Positions 43,188 to 54,440 are shown, counted from the stretch's first letter. The stretch is DNA of 64,000 nucleotides from Bursaphelenchus xylophilus (GCA_904066235.2 CAJFCV020000006.1:1426001-1490000), one strand, 5' to 3'. Program-made: numbers and translations. Notes: generated by a model not told the origin, from the sequence alone.

Positions 43188-44501
43188 TTACGAGTTGTAC
43201 ATGACATTCTTCACATAATACTCTCGGCGCACGCGTTTCGCGGGCCGCGGCGTCCGCAGGAAGGAGCGCTGCAGGCAGGCGGCGGCGGAGAAGTCGACCG
43301 GAATTGCGCAGGGAGCGGTCAGGCGTCGGGACAGCCGACTCCACGCCTCCTCCATACTCCAAGTGCGGCGGCCGCCCGAGCGCAGCCGGCGCGCCCTCGC
43401 CGCCCTGCCCTCGAGGGAAATCGGCGGGGGAGTGGCGGGGAAGGAGTGGACGAGCCGCCGACGCTGCGCCGACCGCTCACCGATTTGATGGGCCAAGTCG
43501 GCCATGGAGTGCTGGTACCATCTGTGCGCACACCGAGATTACGGCCAAGACCGGCGAGAAAATGGGGTAAAGCGAAAAGAAAATAAAAAAATACAGTAGA
43601 AACTCTGTACAACGTAATGCAAAGAAGAAAAAAATTGTTTGTTATAGAAAGGTTTTGTTGTAGAGAGGTTCAATTTGGTCGAAAAACTAGTCTTTTTTGA
43701 AAAAATTTTACTTTTTTTCAACGAAGAATTTGCACAGTGCAAAACCATAAGCTTTTTTCGACTATAAAATTGCACTGTGCAAACCCATAGGCTTTTTTCA
43801 ACTATGAAATTGCACTGTGCAAAAATGTAAGCCTTTTTTAAAAACAAAATTGCACTGTGCAAAGCCATAGGCTGATATAGAAGGTTTCCGATGTATAAAG
43901 GTTCATTTTGCTCCAAAAATGACTGAAGGTGACATCGTCTAGCGGCAAAATTTAACTTTTTTTCAAAAAAAATTATGCACTGTGCAAAACCATAGGCTTT
44001 TTTCAACTATAAAATTGCACTGTGCAAAACCATAAGCTTTTTTCAACTAGAAAATAGCACTGTGCAAAAAGACGCCGATATAAAGGGGTTTTGTTGCATA
44101 AAAGTTGATCTATTGCTCTAAAATCAACTCATAAGACCTCGAAAATTGTTCGTTATAAACAGTTTTTGTTTTATGCAAGTTTTTGTACAGAGTTTCTACC
44201 GTATAAAAAATGAACAACTCGACAAAAATCGACCACATTTACGAAAAATCTCAAAACAAAAATTTTTAAAAAGAACATAAAATCGCACTGAAGTGACGAA
44301 CAACATATAAACGGATGAAATTTTAAAAATTTTTCCCGGATTTTTACTAATTTGGACGAAAAATTGAAAAAAATCTAAAATGTCTCAGTTTTTTTGAAGA
44401 TTTGTCACGCAATAATATAAATTTTGTTCTCATTGAGAGGTAAAAAAGTAAAAAAGTATTTTTTTGGTAAAATACGTTACTAATAGGGTTAAACTTTTTA
44501 A

Positions 44502-44538
<37 letters not shown>

Positions 44539-46786
44539 TTTTTTCACAACCACATTTTTCGTTAAAACTCAGCTCATATCAACTCAAATTCACGGCAAAC
44601 TCACAGATCGGCGGATCCGGCTTTTCGCAAAATCGTATCCAACATCATTGAATGGCTGGCGCGGGCGATGGAATTTCGCCGCTTCCAAGTCGAGTCTTTC
44701 CGGAAACTCCGCAGCGTTTGCAGCGCTTTTTGGGCATCAGCACTGGCCCAAGTCCTGTTATGGAAGGTGTGAAAAAAAGGAGAAAAGGAGTGCAAGGTGA
44801 GGTGAGAAACCAAAAAAAAAGAGGGAAAGTGGGGGAAAATTGGGAAATTTTTGATTTTTTTATTAAAATTATTAAAAAAAATTTTGAAAATAAAAAAATT
44901 TTTTTATAATTAAAAAAATTTTAATTTAAAAAATTTTATTTTTGATTTTTTTTTAATAATTTAAAAAATTCAATCTTTCATTTTTTTTTGAGATTAAAAT
45001 TTTTTTAAAAAAATCGTTCTGAAATTTAAAAAAATTGTATTTTAAAAATTTTAATTTAAAAAATTGATTTTTTTGATTTTTTTAATTAAAAACCTTTTTT
45101 AAATAAAAAAATTCAACCTTTCATTTTTTTGAAATTAATTTTTTTAAAAAAAATTTTGAAATTAAAAAATTTTTTTTTAAAAATTTCGAATTTAAAAAAA
45201 AAATTTATTTTCATTTCTCATAATTTTTTAAATTTTTTTCTCGAATAAAATAATACCACCAGGGAAATTTAAATTAAGATTTTCACACACGTTTATGGGT
45301 AAATTTAAATTAAAATTCACATTTATCGGGGTTTTCATTGATTTTTAAAAGGGGAAAATAATCAAAACTTTACCGAAATGCCCAAAAAAATAGAAAAAAA
45401 ACTCACTTTCGTCGACGCAGCCGAGGCTCCTCTTTGTTTTCCTGAAAAAAACGCAATCAAAAAGGTAATTTTTCGAAAAATATGCTGCCAAATGTTTTTT
45501 TTTTGTAAAATACGCAAAAAAATTTAACTCTGTACTGAGCAAGATACGTCGTTTCAAATATACGAAATTGTTGTCAGTCGATTTTTTCGACAAAAATTTA
45601 CCTTTTTTTCATCTATAAATTTGCACAGTGCGAAGCCATAGGCTTTTTTCAACTAAAAATTTGCACGGTGCAAAACTACAAAATGGAAAATAATAAATTT
45701 TTTGGAATTTGTTGACCTAAAAAATCTCGATTTCTTCCGCAAATAGCAATGTAAGAAATCTGGAGTATATCCTAGAAAATTGTGTTTTAGATTCCTGAAA
45801 ATTCGAAGACCGCAGGGCATCTGCTCGAAAAAATTTTGCACAGTGCAAAACCGTAGGCTCTTTCCACCCAACATTTTGCACAGTGCAAAAACATAGGCTT
45901 TTTATAACTAAATTTTTACACAGTGCAAAATTGTAGGTTTTTTTTCATCTAGAATTTTGCACAGTGCAAAACATAGGCTTTTTTCACCTAGAAATTTGCA
46001 CTGTGCAAAACCATAGGTTTTTTTCAATTAGAAAATTGCACTGTACAAAACCGTAAGCTTTTTTCAACTATTAAATTGCACAGTGCAAAATTGTAGGCTT
46101 TTTTCATCTAGAATTTTGCACTGTGCAAAACCATAGGCTTTTCTCAACTATTAAATTGCACTGTGCAAAACCGTATCCTTTTTTCAATTAGAATTTTGCA
46201 CAATGCAAAACCATAGGCTTTTTTGAACTATGAAATTGCACTGTGCAAAACCTTAGGCTTTTTTCAATTAGAAAATTGCACAGTGCAAAATTATAGGCTT
46301 TTTTCATCTAGAATTTTGCACAGTGCAAAACCATAGGCTTTTTTCAATTAGAAAATTGCACTGTGCAAAACCGTAGGCTTTTTATAACTAAATCTTTGCA
46401 CAGTGCAAAATTGTAGGCTTTTTTCATCTAGAATTTTGCACAGTGCAAAAAAAATTTTGTTGCGAAGTCCAAAAATTTTTCTCATCAAAAAAAATTGCAC
46501 TCACCCCACTTGTCGACGCTTTATCATTGCTCTCCACCAGCACGACACTCTTTTTCTTCGCATCCGCATCATCTTTGGCGCCGGTGCGGCGATGATGCGT
46601 GAAGCCGCCGCTCTTCTCGTGCTTCGAGTTGGCGCTGCTGCCGGTGGAGGCGGTGGAATCGCCGCGCAGCGACTTGCGATGGGCCTCCACTCTTTCGCGC
46701 TCCCGCTCCTTCTCCTTCTCCTTCTCGGCCTGCTCGAGTTCGTGGAGAAGGCGACGGCCGCGGACGATTTTGGCGATCAGGAACAT
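43188..46786 (-). CDS. Basic protein of unknown function, four exons
   Basis: Exons 46786-46505, 45441-45407, 44754-44605 and 43521-43188 join in phase (0, 2, 2) to give 266 residues ending TAA. The N-terminus MFLIAKIVRGRRLLHELEQA leads into a charged helix (EKEKEKERERERVEAHRK), probably coiled coil. A Ser/Lys-rich stretch, a short ENKEEPRLRRR exon and SFRKDSTWKRRNSIARASHS follow. Exon 4 is G+C-rich and Arg/Pro-rich (WYQHSMADLAHQIGERSAQ). The ATG is chosen because an in-frame stop lies 36 nt upstream; a CTTCCAG acceptor at 46827 could be a cis- or trans-splice site. GTAAGTTGAA overlaps the stop (C|GTAAG), so transcription may continue to further exons that I could not find. The product is not recognised. 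Confidence 0.62.
43728..44075 (+). repeat. Palindrome array in intron of the unknown gene
   Basis: Seven units TTGCACTGTGCAAAACCATA + (A/G)GCTTTTTTCAACTA, in two blocks separated by about 90 bp that contains CCATAGGCTGATATAGAAGG. Confidence 0.88.
44870..45245. repeat. Extremely AT-rich direct repeat in intron
   Basis: Phrases such as TTGATTTTTTTAATTAAAAA and TTCAACCTTTCATTTTTTTG recur about every 130-150 bp, made almost only of A and T. No function is inferred. Confidence 0.7.
45605..46455 (+). repeat. Long palindrome array in intron 1 of the unknown gene
   Basis: About 20 units of 40 bp, many alternating 'AATTTTGCACAGTGCAAAAC' and 'AAATTGCACTGTGCAAAACC' with CATAGGCTTTTTTCA(A/T)CTA spacers. 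Higher-order repeats of two or three units are visible. The array ends about 50 bp from the exon 1 donor. Confidence 0.93.
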
Positions 46787-46936
46787 GATGGAGGGTGAAG
46801 ATGAACAAAAATTAGTCGGTTATCAACTGGAAGCAAAATTTTTTTTATTGAATTTTTTGTAAAATACGTCGTAAAAAGTCGAAATTTCAATCGCGTTTTG
46901 CAGAAAAATAAAAAAAAAAGATTCGGAAAGCTTTTT

Positions 46937-47162
46937 CAGTTTGTCGGGAAAATAATTCCCTTTTCACTCAGCGACCCGATTTGGCGAATCGACATTGGGG
47001 TCATTATTTTCCCGACAGACTGACAACTGTTTGTCGGGAAAATAATGTGGAAATGTCGGAGAAAAATGTCTGGCCTCGTCGCAGTCGCACACCAAATCTC
47101 TCGTAGAGCAATGATATGCGATTTCAAGGCCCAAAGGATCCACATTATTTTCCCGACAGACT
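46937..47162. mobile_element. Two family B elements
   Basis: The first (46937-47022) runs from CAGTTTGTCGGGAAAATAAT to ATTATTTTCCCGACAGACTG. The second (47029-47162) runs from CTGTTTGTCGGGAAAATAAT, with GTGG, to CCACATTATTTTCCCGACAG. The interiors differ (GCGACCCGATTTGGCG; TCGCAGTCGCACACCAAAT). Confidence 0.85.
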
Positions 47163-47389
47163 TTTCAAGTCTCTACTCATTTTCCACAGTCTATGAAAAA
47201 GCCACGGAATCTTACGGCAAATTTTTATGACGGAGAAACTTTTTTTTGATTGTCTTTCCTTAGGTTGGTAGAGACCTTGTACTATCTTACAAGTCACCTT
47301 ATTTTTTTCAGCCTGTCTTGTGATATCTTGCCAGGCACCTTACTTTTTCAGTCTGGGGTGTGTAAAATATTTTTTTTGGATGAAAAGCT

Positions 47390-47676
47390 TGGTTTTTGAC
47401 GAAAACTTGAGTTTTTTGGCATTCTGTTGCAAGTACAAATTTTGGTGGCAAATGCGATAATGACAAATGTTGATGCACTTTGACTGTTCCTTGAGGGAAA
47501 CAAAGCGAAAAAATCAGATTTTCAAGTCTGTCGGGAAAATACTGAGCATTCTGTCGCAGCGAAAATCGCATCGCCGCAGAGAAAATAAGTTATATCGCGG
47601 AAAAATCAAATTGTTTTTCACTTCAGCGACACAATTGGCGAAGCGAGATTGTGCTCATTATTTTCCCGACAGACTT
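47390..47676. mobile_element. Family B element with upstream shared sequence
   Basis: The element 47525-47676 begins AGTCTGTCGGGAAAATACTG and ends ATTATTTTCCCGACAGACT. The 130 bp before it (GGCATTCTGTTGCAAGTACA; TGATGCACTTTGACTGTTCC) also precedes the family B end at 18.84 kb, so the mobile unit may be larger than its apparent ends. Confidence 0.75.
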
Positions 47677-47772
47677 AAAATATCATATTTTTGTGGAAAA
47701 TTTGAAAAAATTGCCCTTGAGACAGACAGTGCAACAAATAAGCGCATAAAATGAACTTTTATATCCTATTTT

Positions 47773-48003
47773 TTGCGGATACACCGCAGGGCTTGCAAAT
47801 TCCACCCCCTCCCCTGCTCCAACGACTATGAACCACTCTCCAAAGACATGTTCCAAATTTGTAAAAGAGAAGTAACAAAACAGTGTTCAAGTCACGGAAA
47901 GGAAGAAGCCAGCCCGTATCGGCTTACAATGTTCCACGCATCCCTAATCGCACGACACTTTCCCGAGAAACCGTTTGAATATTCCATTCCGGCGCTTCTT
48001 TAA
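47773..48003 (+). other. 77-codon frame, uncertain
   Basis: A plus frame with four Cys (RRACKFHPLPCSNDYEPL; QICKREVTKQCSSHG) and an Ala/Phe-rich end. It lies in low-copy sequence but lacks recognisable splice sites, signal peptide or domain. It may be a gene fragment. Not counted as a gene. Confidence 0.25.
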
Positions 48004-48282
48004 GGTACAAGAGAAAAGAAACAAATGGGACGTTGCACTAGTGATGTGGAAGTGTTGAGATGGGAAGAAGGCATCGCGAATTTTAAGTTCAAGTTCAGGT
48101 CAAAGTCTGAAGCCTTGAGTTCAAATTAAGGCCTAATGAAAGAATTGGATGAATTAACAGTTAAAATTTAAAATGAATTGCATTGCCAGTGATTCCAGAA
48201 AGTGCATAGACTTTTTGTTGTTAGCCAAATCATCAAAAATTACTGTATAACAGTACTACTTAAAAAATGCTACCGCTGACAA

Positions 48283-48545
48283 GTGAAGTCCGCCAAGTGC
48301 GACCCCTCAGATTTTGATGAAACTTGGCACAAATTTAGAATAATTTTTTCTATAAAATATGTTATTCTCCTAGCTCGCGCTTTACAGAAACAACCGAGAT
48401 TTTTAGATCGAAAGTTGGCGAAAAGTTGACACTTTTTGCCGAATTTCAGCACAAAAAGTTTCATGCCTATTTCTACCATAGTGGGTAATGTTTCCACAAA
48501 AAATCATTTTTTTCCGCACGAAGCTGCCAAACTTATGGCCAAAAA
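48283..48545 (+). repeat. Family A fragment
   Basis: AGTGCGACCCCTCAGATTTT through AACTTGGCACAAATTTAGAA, ATGTTATTCTCCTAGCTCGC, AGAAACAACCGAGATTTTTA, CATAGTGGGTAATGTTTCCA and AAGCTGCCAAACTTATGGCC. It breaks off at the palindrome cluster. Confidence 0.8.
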
Positions 48546-48549
48546 GCGC

Positions 48550-49080
48550 AAAAAGAGAGAAAATGCACAGTGCAAAGGAAACTTGTGTTTTCGCACAGTG
48601 CAAACACCAAAACTTGCCGCTCGAATAATTTCGGCGACACGCACTGTGCGAAAACAAAAGTTCACTTCGCACTGTGCAATCACTTGTTTTTTGCACCGTG
48701 CAAAAGGCTTTTTTGGGCTGTCGCTCGCACCCTGAGTTTTTCCGCACAGTGCAGTTCTTTTTTTTGCACCGTGCATTCACCTTTTTTTTTGGTTTCGCAC
48801 TGTGCATTTGAAATATCGCTGCGACGCGAGCTCCTGCGCCGCTGCGGTCTTGCTCAAAAATGTGCACAGTGCAATCGGCATTTTTGAGGCTTGCACTGTG
48901 CGAAAAGGCAAAAACGAAAATGCACTTTGGGTTGGCGAAAAGCGTGGGAAAAGCTTCAAAATCCCCTGCGAAAGGATTTGCACAGTGCAAACGGCTTTTT
49001 TGAGGTTCGCACTGTGCGAAAAAGGAAAAAAAATAAAAGTTCACTTTGTGTTGACGAAAAGCGTGGGAAAAAATTGGAAA
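48550..49080. repeat. Irregular palindrome cluster (family D interior)
   Basis: About 14 GCAC(A/T)GTGC motifs. Includes GGCTGTCGCTCGCACCCTGA and the repeated pair AACGGCATTTTTGAGG / GCGTGGGAAAA (about 48870-49070). Confidence 0.75.
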
Positions 49081-49188
49081 TGCAAGAAATTGAAGTCAAA
49101 TAATCCGCGGTAGAGCAAAAATTTCATTTCGAAAATTTGAAAAAAGGCTTTTTGATTTCTGTAAAGCAAAATTTTAATCCTGAAAAGT

Positions 49189-49800
49189 TCGCACAGTGCA
49201 AAAATGTAGGCTTTTTTGAATTACAAAACTGCACTGTGCAAAATCATAGGCTTTTTTCAATTACAAAATCGCACTGTGCAAAATCATAGGCTTTTTTCAA
49301 TTACAAAATTGCACTGTGCAAAACCATAGGCTTTTTTCAATTACAAAACTGCACTGTGCAAAATCATAGGCCTTTTTCAATTACAAAATTGCACTGTGCA
49401 AAAACGTAGGCTTTTTTCAATTACAAAACTGCACTGTGCAAAATCATAGGCTTTTTTCAATTACAAAATTGCACTGTGCAAAATCATAGGCTTTTTTCAA
49501 TTACAAAATTGCACTGTGCAAAATCATAGGCTTTTTTCAATTACAAAACTGCACTGTGCAAAATCATAGGCCTTTTTCAATTACAAAACTGCACTGTGCA
49601 AAAACGTAGGCTTTTTTCAATTACAAAACTGCACTGTGCAAAACCATAGGCTTTTTTCAATTACAAAACTGCACTGTGCAAAATCATAGGCCTTTTTCAA
49701 TTACAAAACTGCACTGTGCAAAAACGTAGGCTTTTTTCAATTACAAAATTGCACTGTGCGAAAACATAGGCTTTTTTCAACTACAAAATTGCACTGTGCA
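49189..49800 (+). repeat. Most homogeneous palindrome array, 15-16 units x 40 bp
   Basis: Units ATTGCACTGTGCAAAATCAT + AGGCTTTTTTCAATTACAAA are near-identical. Differences are few (CATAGG/CGTAGG; CTTTTTTC/CCTTTTTC; ATTG/ACTG) and recur in a period of several units, so amplification is recent and in blocks. Confidence 0.95.
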
Positions 49801-50428
49801 GAAAGTTTCAGCAAAATTTTCGAAACGCACCAAAAATCGCACACATTTCCCGGAGAAATTAATTAGCGATTTCGGAGAAGTTCCCCATTCCAAAGAACCG
49901 TGCACAAATCACAAGTTCGTCGCCCTAATCTCGCTGAGTAAGTGCTCTCAATTTTCTGGAAAGTTTGCTTTTTTCGTTTTATGTTTTTGTCGAAAAAAAG
50001 GAAATTCGATACGAAATGCGGCCCCAAACCGATTCCATTGGGTTCGAAAGCAAACTTTTTAGGGAAAAATTTGAATTAAAAAAAAATTTTGGAATTTTTA
50101 AAATTTGAAAAAAATTAAAAAAAAATGAAAAATTGTGAGAAAAGAACGATAAAAAATTTCAGAAAAAAAAACAAAAAATCTAAAAAAAAAAAAAAAAAAA
50201 TCCTGTAAAAAATTGAAAAAATAAAAAAAATTTTTATTTTTTCACAATATTTTTTTGCCTCCAAACAAGTGCAAAATGACATCCGATCAACAACAAAGAT
50301 TGCATGTAAAAACCAGCTTACCAGCTGTTTTTTCCGGCAGATTACAAGGGCAAAAAATAACGCGTGTTGACCACACTTCGAACATCGAAAATTTTAGCGC
50401 GCGCTCTACAAGAGCCCCAGGGCAAATA
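49801..50428. other. No supported gene
   Basis: Low-copy then very AT-rich sequence (50050-50250) with A runs. No exon is supported. Confidence 0.4.
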
Positions 50429-50431
50429 CTA

Positions 50432-50702
50432 CTAGTCGTTCCAGAAAGTGCGTGCACCTTTTTCCGCCTTTTTTTTGGACCGCACAGTGCAAGTTTCGCG
50501 TTCCCCGCGCGACGCGATCCTTTTCGAAACATTTTGCACTGTGCAATTTCTAAAAATTCGCGCCGGCTCCGTTGAGAAAAGCCTACGTCGCTGCGACATT
50601 GGATTTGCACGGTGCAAAAGGTCAAATGCACCCCGCAAAAAGGGAATTTTGTGCACAGTGCGGCCCACGACAAAAAGTGCACGCACTTTCTGGAACGCCT
50701 AG
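50432..50702. mobile_element. Family D element, 271 bp, TA-flanked
   Basis: The ends are CTAGTCGTTCCAGAAAGTGC and, complemented, CTAGGCGTTCCAGAAAGTGC. TA lies at both sides. The interior has AAAAATTCGCGCCGGCTCCG, palindromes, and GGCCCACGACAAAAAGTGCA. Confidence 0.85.
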
Positions 50703-50704
50703 TA

Positions 50705-51433
50705 GTGCGTTCGTGAAGTCGGTGGAGTGAGTTCAGCGATACGCACTGTGCGGAAAAAGTCATGGTGCGAGCGACAGCCCAAAAAAGCTTATTGCACGGT
50801 GCAAAAATCAAGAAACTGCACAGTGCAAGGTGAGCTTTTGTTTTCGCACAGTGCATGTCGCTGGAGCGAGTTCAGCGATGTGCACTGTGCGGAAAAAGTC
50901 AGGGTGCAAGCGACAGCCCGAAAAAGCCTTTTGCACGGTGCAAAAATCAAGAAACTGCGCAGTGCAAAGGGAGATTTTGTTTTTGCACAGTGCATATCGC
51001 TGGAGTGACTTTTGACCTTTGCACTGTGCGGAAAAAATCAGGGTGCGAGCGACAGCCCAAAAAAAGCCTTTTGCACAGTGCGAAAATCAAGAAACTGCAC
51101 AGTGCAAGCTGAGATTTAGGGTTCGCACAGTGCATGTCGCCGTTTTCAGTCCGGCAATGCGCACTGTGCGAAAACAAAAGTGCACCTTGCACTGTGCAAT
51201 CTGTTGCACTTTTCGGGCGTCGCTCGCACCCTGGCCTTTTCAGCACAGTGCATGTCGCACAAATCATTCCAGCGACATGCACTGTGCGAAAACAAAAATT
51301 CGCCGTGCACTGTGCAATCTGCGGATGTTTGCACCGTGCAAACTGCTTTTTTTCAGGTGTCGCTCGCACCCTGAATTTTTCTGCACAGTGCATGTTGCAA
51401 AAAATATTCCAGCGACCTTGCGAACGGACCAGC
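50705..51433. mobile_element. Composite family D element with internal tandem and inverted copies
   Basis: It starts TGCGTTCGTGAAGTCG and ends CGACCTTGCGAACGGACCAG. The left half is about three direct copies (each ~130-145 bp) of a module with GCACTGTGCGGAAAAAGTCA, GGGTGCGAGCGACAGCCC, GCACGGTGCAAAAATCAAGA. The right half carries the same module inverted (GTCGCTCGCACCCTGAATTT). About 25 palindromes are present. Confidence 0.8.
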
Positions 51434-51761
51434 ATAATTTTTTTCATTGGTCCTTGCGTCAAAGCGCTAAATATTTCAGTAACTTGTTGAAGGCGAGATT
51501 TAGATTTCGTGCCGTCTTTGCATAGCAGAGTGGATTTGGTTGTAAACAGAACAGATTAATCAAAAATCTGGTAAACCGTGGGGGTTGGGATGGTTTTTTG
51601 TGGCGATTTCTAGGCAAAAAAAATGAAAAAATAATTTTTTTTTTAAATATGCAAATTTTTGGTCAAAATGAAAATTCGCAAAAAATATGCAAATATTGAG
51701 GAAGCAGTTAATTTTGAAAAATTATGCAAATTTTATGAAAAAGCAAAAGTTTTGTTTTCAA

Positions 51762-51905
51762 CTAGAAGATTGCACGGTGCAAAAATGTAGGCTTTTTTCA
51801 ATTAAAAAATTGCACAGTGCAAAATCGTAGGCTTTTTTCACTTACAAAATTGCACTGTGCAAGGTTATGGGCATTTTTCAACTAAAAAATTGCACTGTGT
51901 AAAAA
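51762..51905 (+). repeat. Short palindrome array
   Basis: Four units with TAGGCTTTTTTCA spacers. From 51906 to 52380 there is no supported gene. Confidence 0.85.
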
Positions 51906-52387
51906 GTATAGTTTCAATTGGACCTTTCTTCAATTATTTACATATTAATTTTTGCCAAAAAGGTATCAAAAAAATATCAAAAAACCCAACGAATTTCAAA
52001 ACCCCAAAAAATCAAATTCTATTCCGACATTGGTCGAGTCCACAGTTTAGTGAATGGCGTGAAAAAGGGGAAACGCAAATCTTCATTTGCCCCATCCCCA
52101 CACCTACATTCGGAAAACGCCAAATCACTCCAAATTAGTCAAAAGATTCGGCCGAAATAGCGGCCCGAAAAAGTTTTTCGGGAACTCAAAGTGACTTCCA
52201 CAAGCGGAAGGCCTAAAACGGCGTTGTAAGGAAGTCATTAACGGCGCAGACTCATCCGTCAAAGAATTCGTCATAAAATGTCGCACAAGGGGAAAAATTT
52301 TTTGACAAAATAATTAAAAATTAATTTTATGAACAAAGATTGAAATTGTAGAACGATTCTTGGCCGGAAAATTTGGGTTAATTTCGA

Positions 52388-53462
52388 CTAGAAACTTGCA
52401 CAGTGCAAAATCATAGTCTTTTTTCAATTAGAAAATTGCACAGTGCAGCACCATAGGCTTTTTTTAACTTGAAAGTTGCACAGTGCAAAGTTATAGGCTT
52501 TTTGAAACTAAGAATTTGCACTGTGCAAAGACATAGGCTTTTTTCAATAAGCAAATTGCACTGTGCAAAGTTATAGGCTAAAGAGATCCTCGGCGGCCGT
52601 GGCCTCACTGGCTTTTTTCAACTATATTATTTAGAAAACCGCAATGTGCAAAATTGTTGGCTTTTTTCAATTAGAAAATTGCACAATGCCGGCTTTCTTA
52701 ATAAGGAAATCGCACAATGTATATTTCTTTTCTACACTAGAAAATTGCACAGTCGCATAGTGCAAAGTCGAAGGCTTTTGCAACTGAGAATGTGCACAGT
52801 GCAAAGATATAGGCTTTTTTCAACAAGAAAATTGCACTGTTCAAAAGTGTTGGCTTATTTCAACAAGAATACTGCACAGTGCAAAGTCATAGGCTTTTTT
52901 CAATAAGGAAATTCACAGCACAACTTTATTTTCTAAATTAGGAAATTGCAAAGTCGCATAGTGCAAAGTCATAGGCTTTTTTCAATAAGGAAATTCACAG
53001 CACAACTTTATTTTCTAAATTAGGAAATTGCAAAGTCGCATAGTGCAAAGTCATAGGCTTTTTTCAATAAGGAAATTCACAGCACAACTTTATTTTCTAA
53101 ATTAGGAAATTGCAAAGTCGCATAGTGCAAAGTCATAGGCTTTTTTCAACAAGAAAACTGCACAGTGCAATGTCATAGGCTTTTTCCAACTAGAAAATCG
53201 CACTGTGCAAAGTCATAGGCTTTTTTCAATAAGGAAATTGCACAGTGTTTTTTCTACACTTTTCTACACTAGGAAATTGCAAAGTCGCACAGTGCGAAGT
53301 CATAGGCTTTTTTCAGCCGAAAATGTGCACAGTGCAAAGTCATAGGCTTTTTTCAATAAGGAAATTGCACAGTGCAAAGTTATAGGCTTTTGCCAACCAG
53401 AAAATTGCACGGTGCAAGAGTGTTGACGTATTTCAATTAGAAAATTGCACCGTTCAAAGTCA
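52388..53462 (+). repeat. Long degenerate palindrome array
   Basis: About 25 units, more diverged than other arrays (GCAATGTGC, GCATAGTGC, CACTGTTC). It includes a perfect 82-bp tandem triplication around 52911-53150 (TTCACAGCACAACTTTATTT; TTGCAAAGTCGCATAGTGCA). A short GC-rich insert sits at 52580-52612. Confidence 0.88.
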
Positions 53463-54050
53463 TTTTCCAACAAGCAAACGTTGTAAAGATTGATCTTATG
53501 GCCATAAAAGAGACCATCCCCATTTTTTAATGTCAATAAGCAAATAAAATTGCTTTTCTAATAAAATTTTCTCAAAAATTCGAAAAAATCCCGGAATTCC
53601 CAAGGAAAAAATAAAACTTTTCTCCTCCTCGTTCCACCTTCAGCTCGTTTCTCACAAACCCTGAAACTTGTCTTCATGGCGCGGTTACTTAGCATCAGTG
53701 ACATTCGCCGCATCTCAAGACGGTAATAAATATTTTATCCGCTGTCGATTGTGTCCACTTTTTTCCCGTTTTGTGCTCTCGCTGGGAAAACACAAACTCT
53801 CGGGGGGAGAGGTTCTCAAAGCCATGTGCATGTTGCAAAGAACACGTTTTGGGCTGTCAACACACATATGAAAGGTTGAAATAGTTTTTAGTTTTTGAAA
53901 GTTAAAAAATTAAATTTTATGAATAGCATTGCTGAAAAAATGGTGTTTCTCATACGGTGTTGTTCATAAGAAAAAATGTTTGTTTGAAAATTTTTTGCTT
54001 GTTTGAAATTTTTCAACTTTTTCACAGAGAATCTTTTTTGTCTCCGATTA
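53463..54050. other. No supported gene
   Basis: A plus frame at 53668-53868 (RCRLCPLFSRFVLSLGKHK) is not recognised. An acceptor-like TTCAG (53640) precedes it, so a stray exon cannot be excluded. Confidence 0.35.
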
Positions 54051-54059
54051 CAGCGACGG

Positions 54060-54440
54060 ACCTGATCTAGTAGTAAAAAACGTGCCATCTTGCATCCGGG
54101 AAGTATCAAAAAGTGTGGCAAAATGTCTCCCTCTCCAACTAAGAAAACTCATTTTTGAAGAGCGCGCCCTTTCCCTCACAAAAAGTGCGTGCGCACGTCA
54201 AACTGAGGAGTCCGGTGACCGGAATAGACTCTTCGCTATCGGTTCTTTACACTTCGTCTATTTCGCAGAGAAAGAGAGAAAAAAGACACGCAAAAACGTA
54301 CTCTCTCGCCCCAAAAATTCCCCATTTCTCCGCCGACAAAACGTTTTTTCGCGTCTTTTTTGGCAAATTGCCAATCCATTCACCGGACTGTTTTAGCTTA
54401 TCTCAGTTTGACGTGTGCGCCATTTTGAAATCAGGGTTTT
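54060..54440. mobile_element. Family C element carrying a nested insertion
   Basis: The left half GACCTGATCTAGTAGTAAAA through CCCTCACAAAAAG (54059-54184) matches family C. The interior is then replaced by a 240-bp insert (54185-54424) and resumes with CCATTTTGAAATCAGGGTTT. The far terminus is lost. Confidence 0.65.
54185..54424. mobile_element. 240-bp insert with inverted ends, single copy here
   Basis: The ends are GTGCGCACGTCAAACTGAG and, complemented, GCGCACACGTCAAACTGAG. The interior is not seen elsewhere (GAGTCCGGTGACCGGAATAG; AAGACACGCAAAAACGTACT). No coding frame. Confidence 0.65.

Noticed and set aside
48403..49044. 213-codon minus-strand open frame
   Set aside because: It consists of family A and palindrome-cluster sequence; the 'protein' is repeated translations of GCACAGTGC-type repeats.
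49189..49800. Regular repeat-spacer pattern resembling a CRISPR array
   Set aside because: The whole 40-bp unit repeats, spacers are not unique, and the context is a eukaryotic genome with spliced genes.
50287..50856. 189-codon minus-strand open frame
   Set aside because: Runs through family D inverted repeats; similar phrases appear in all frames of other copies.
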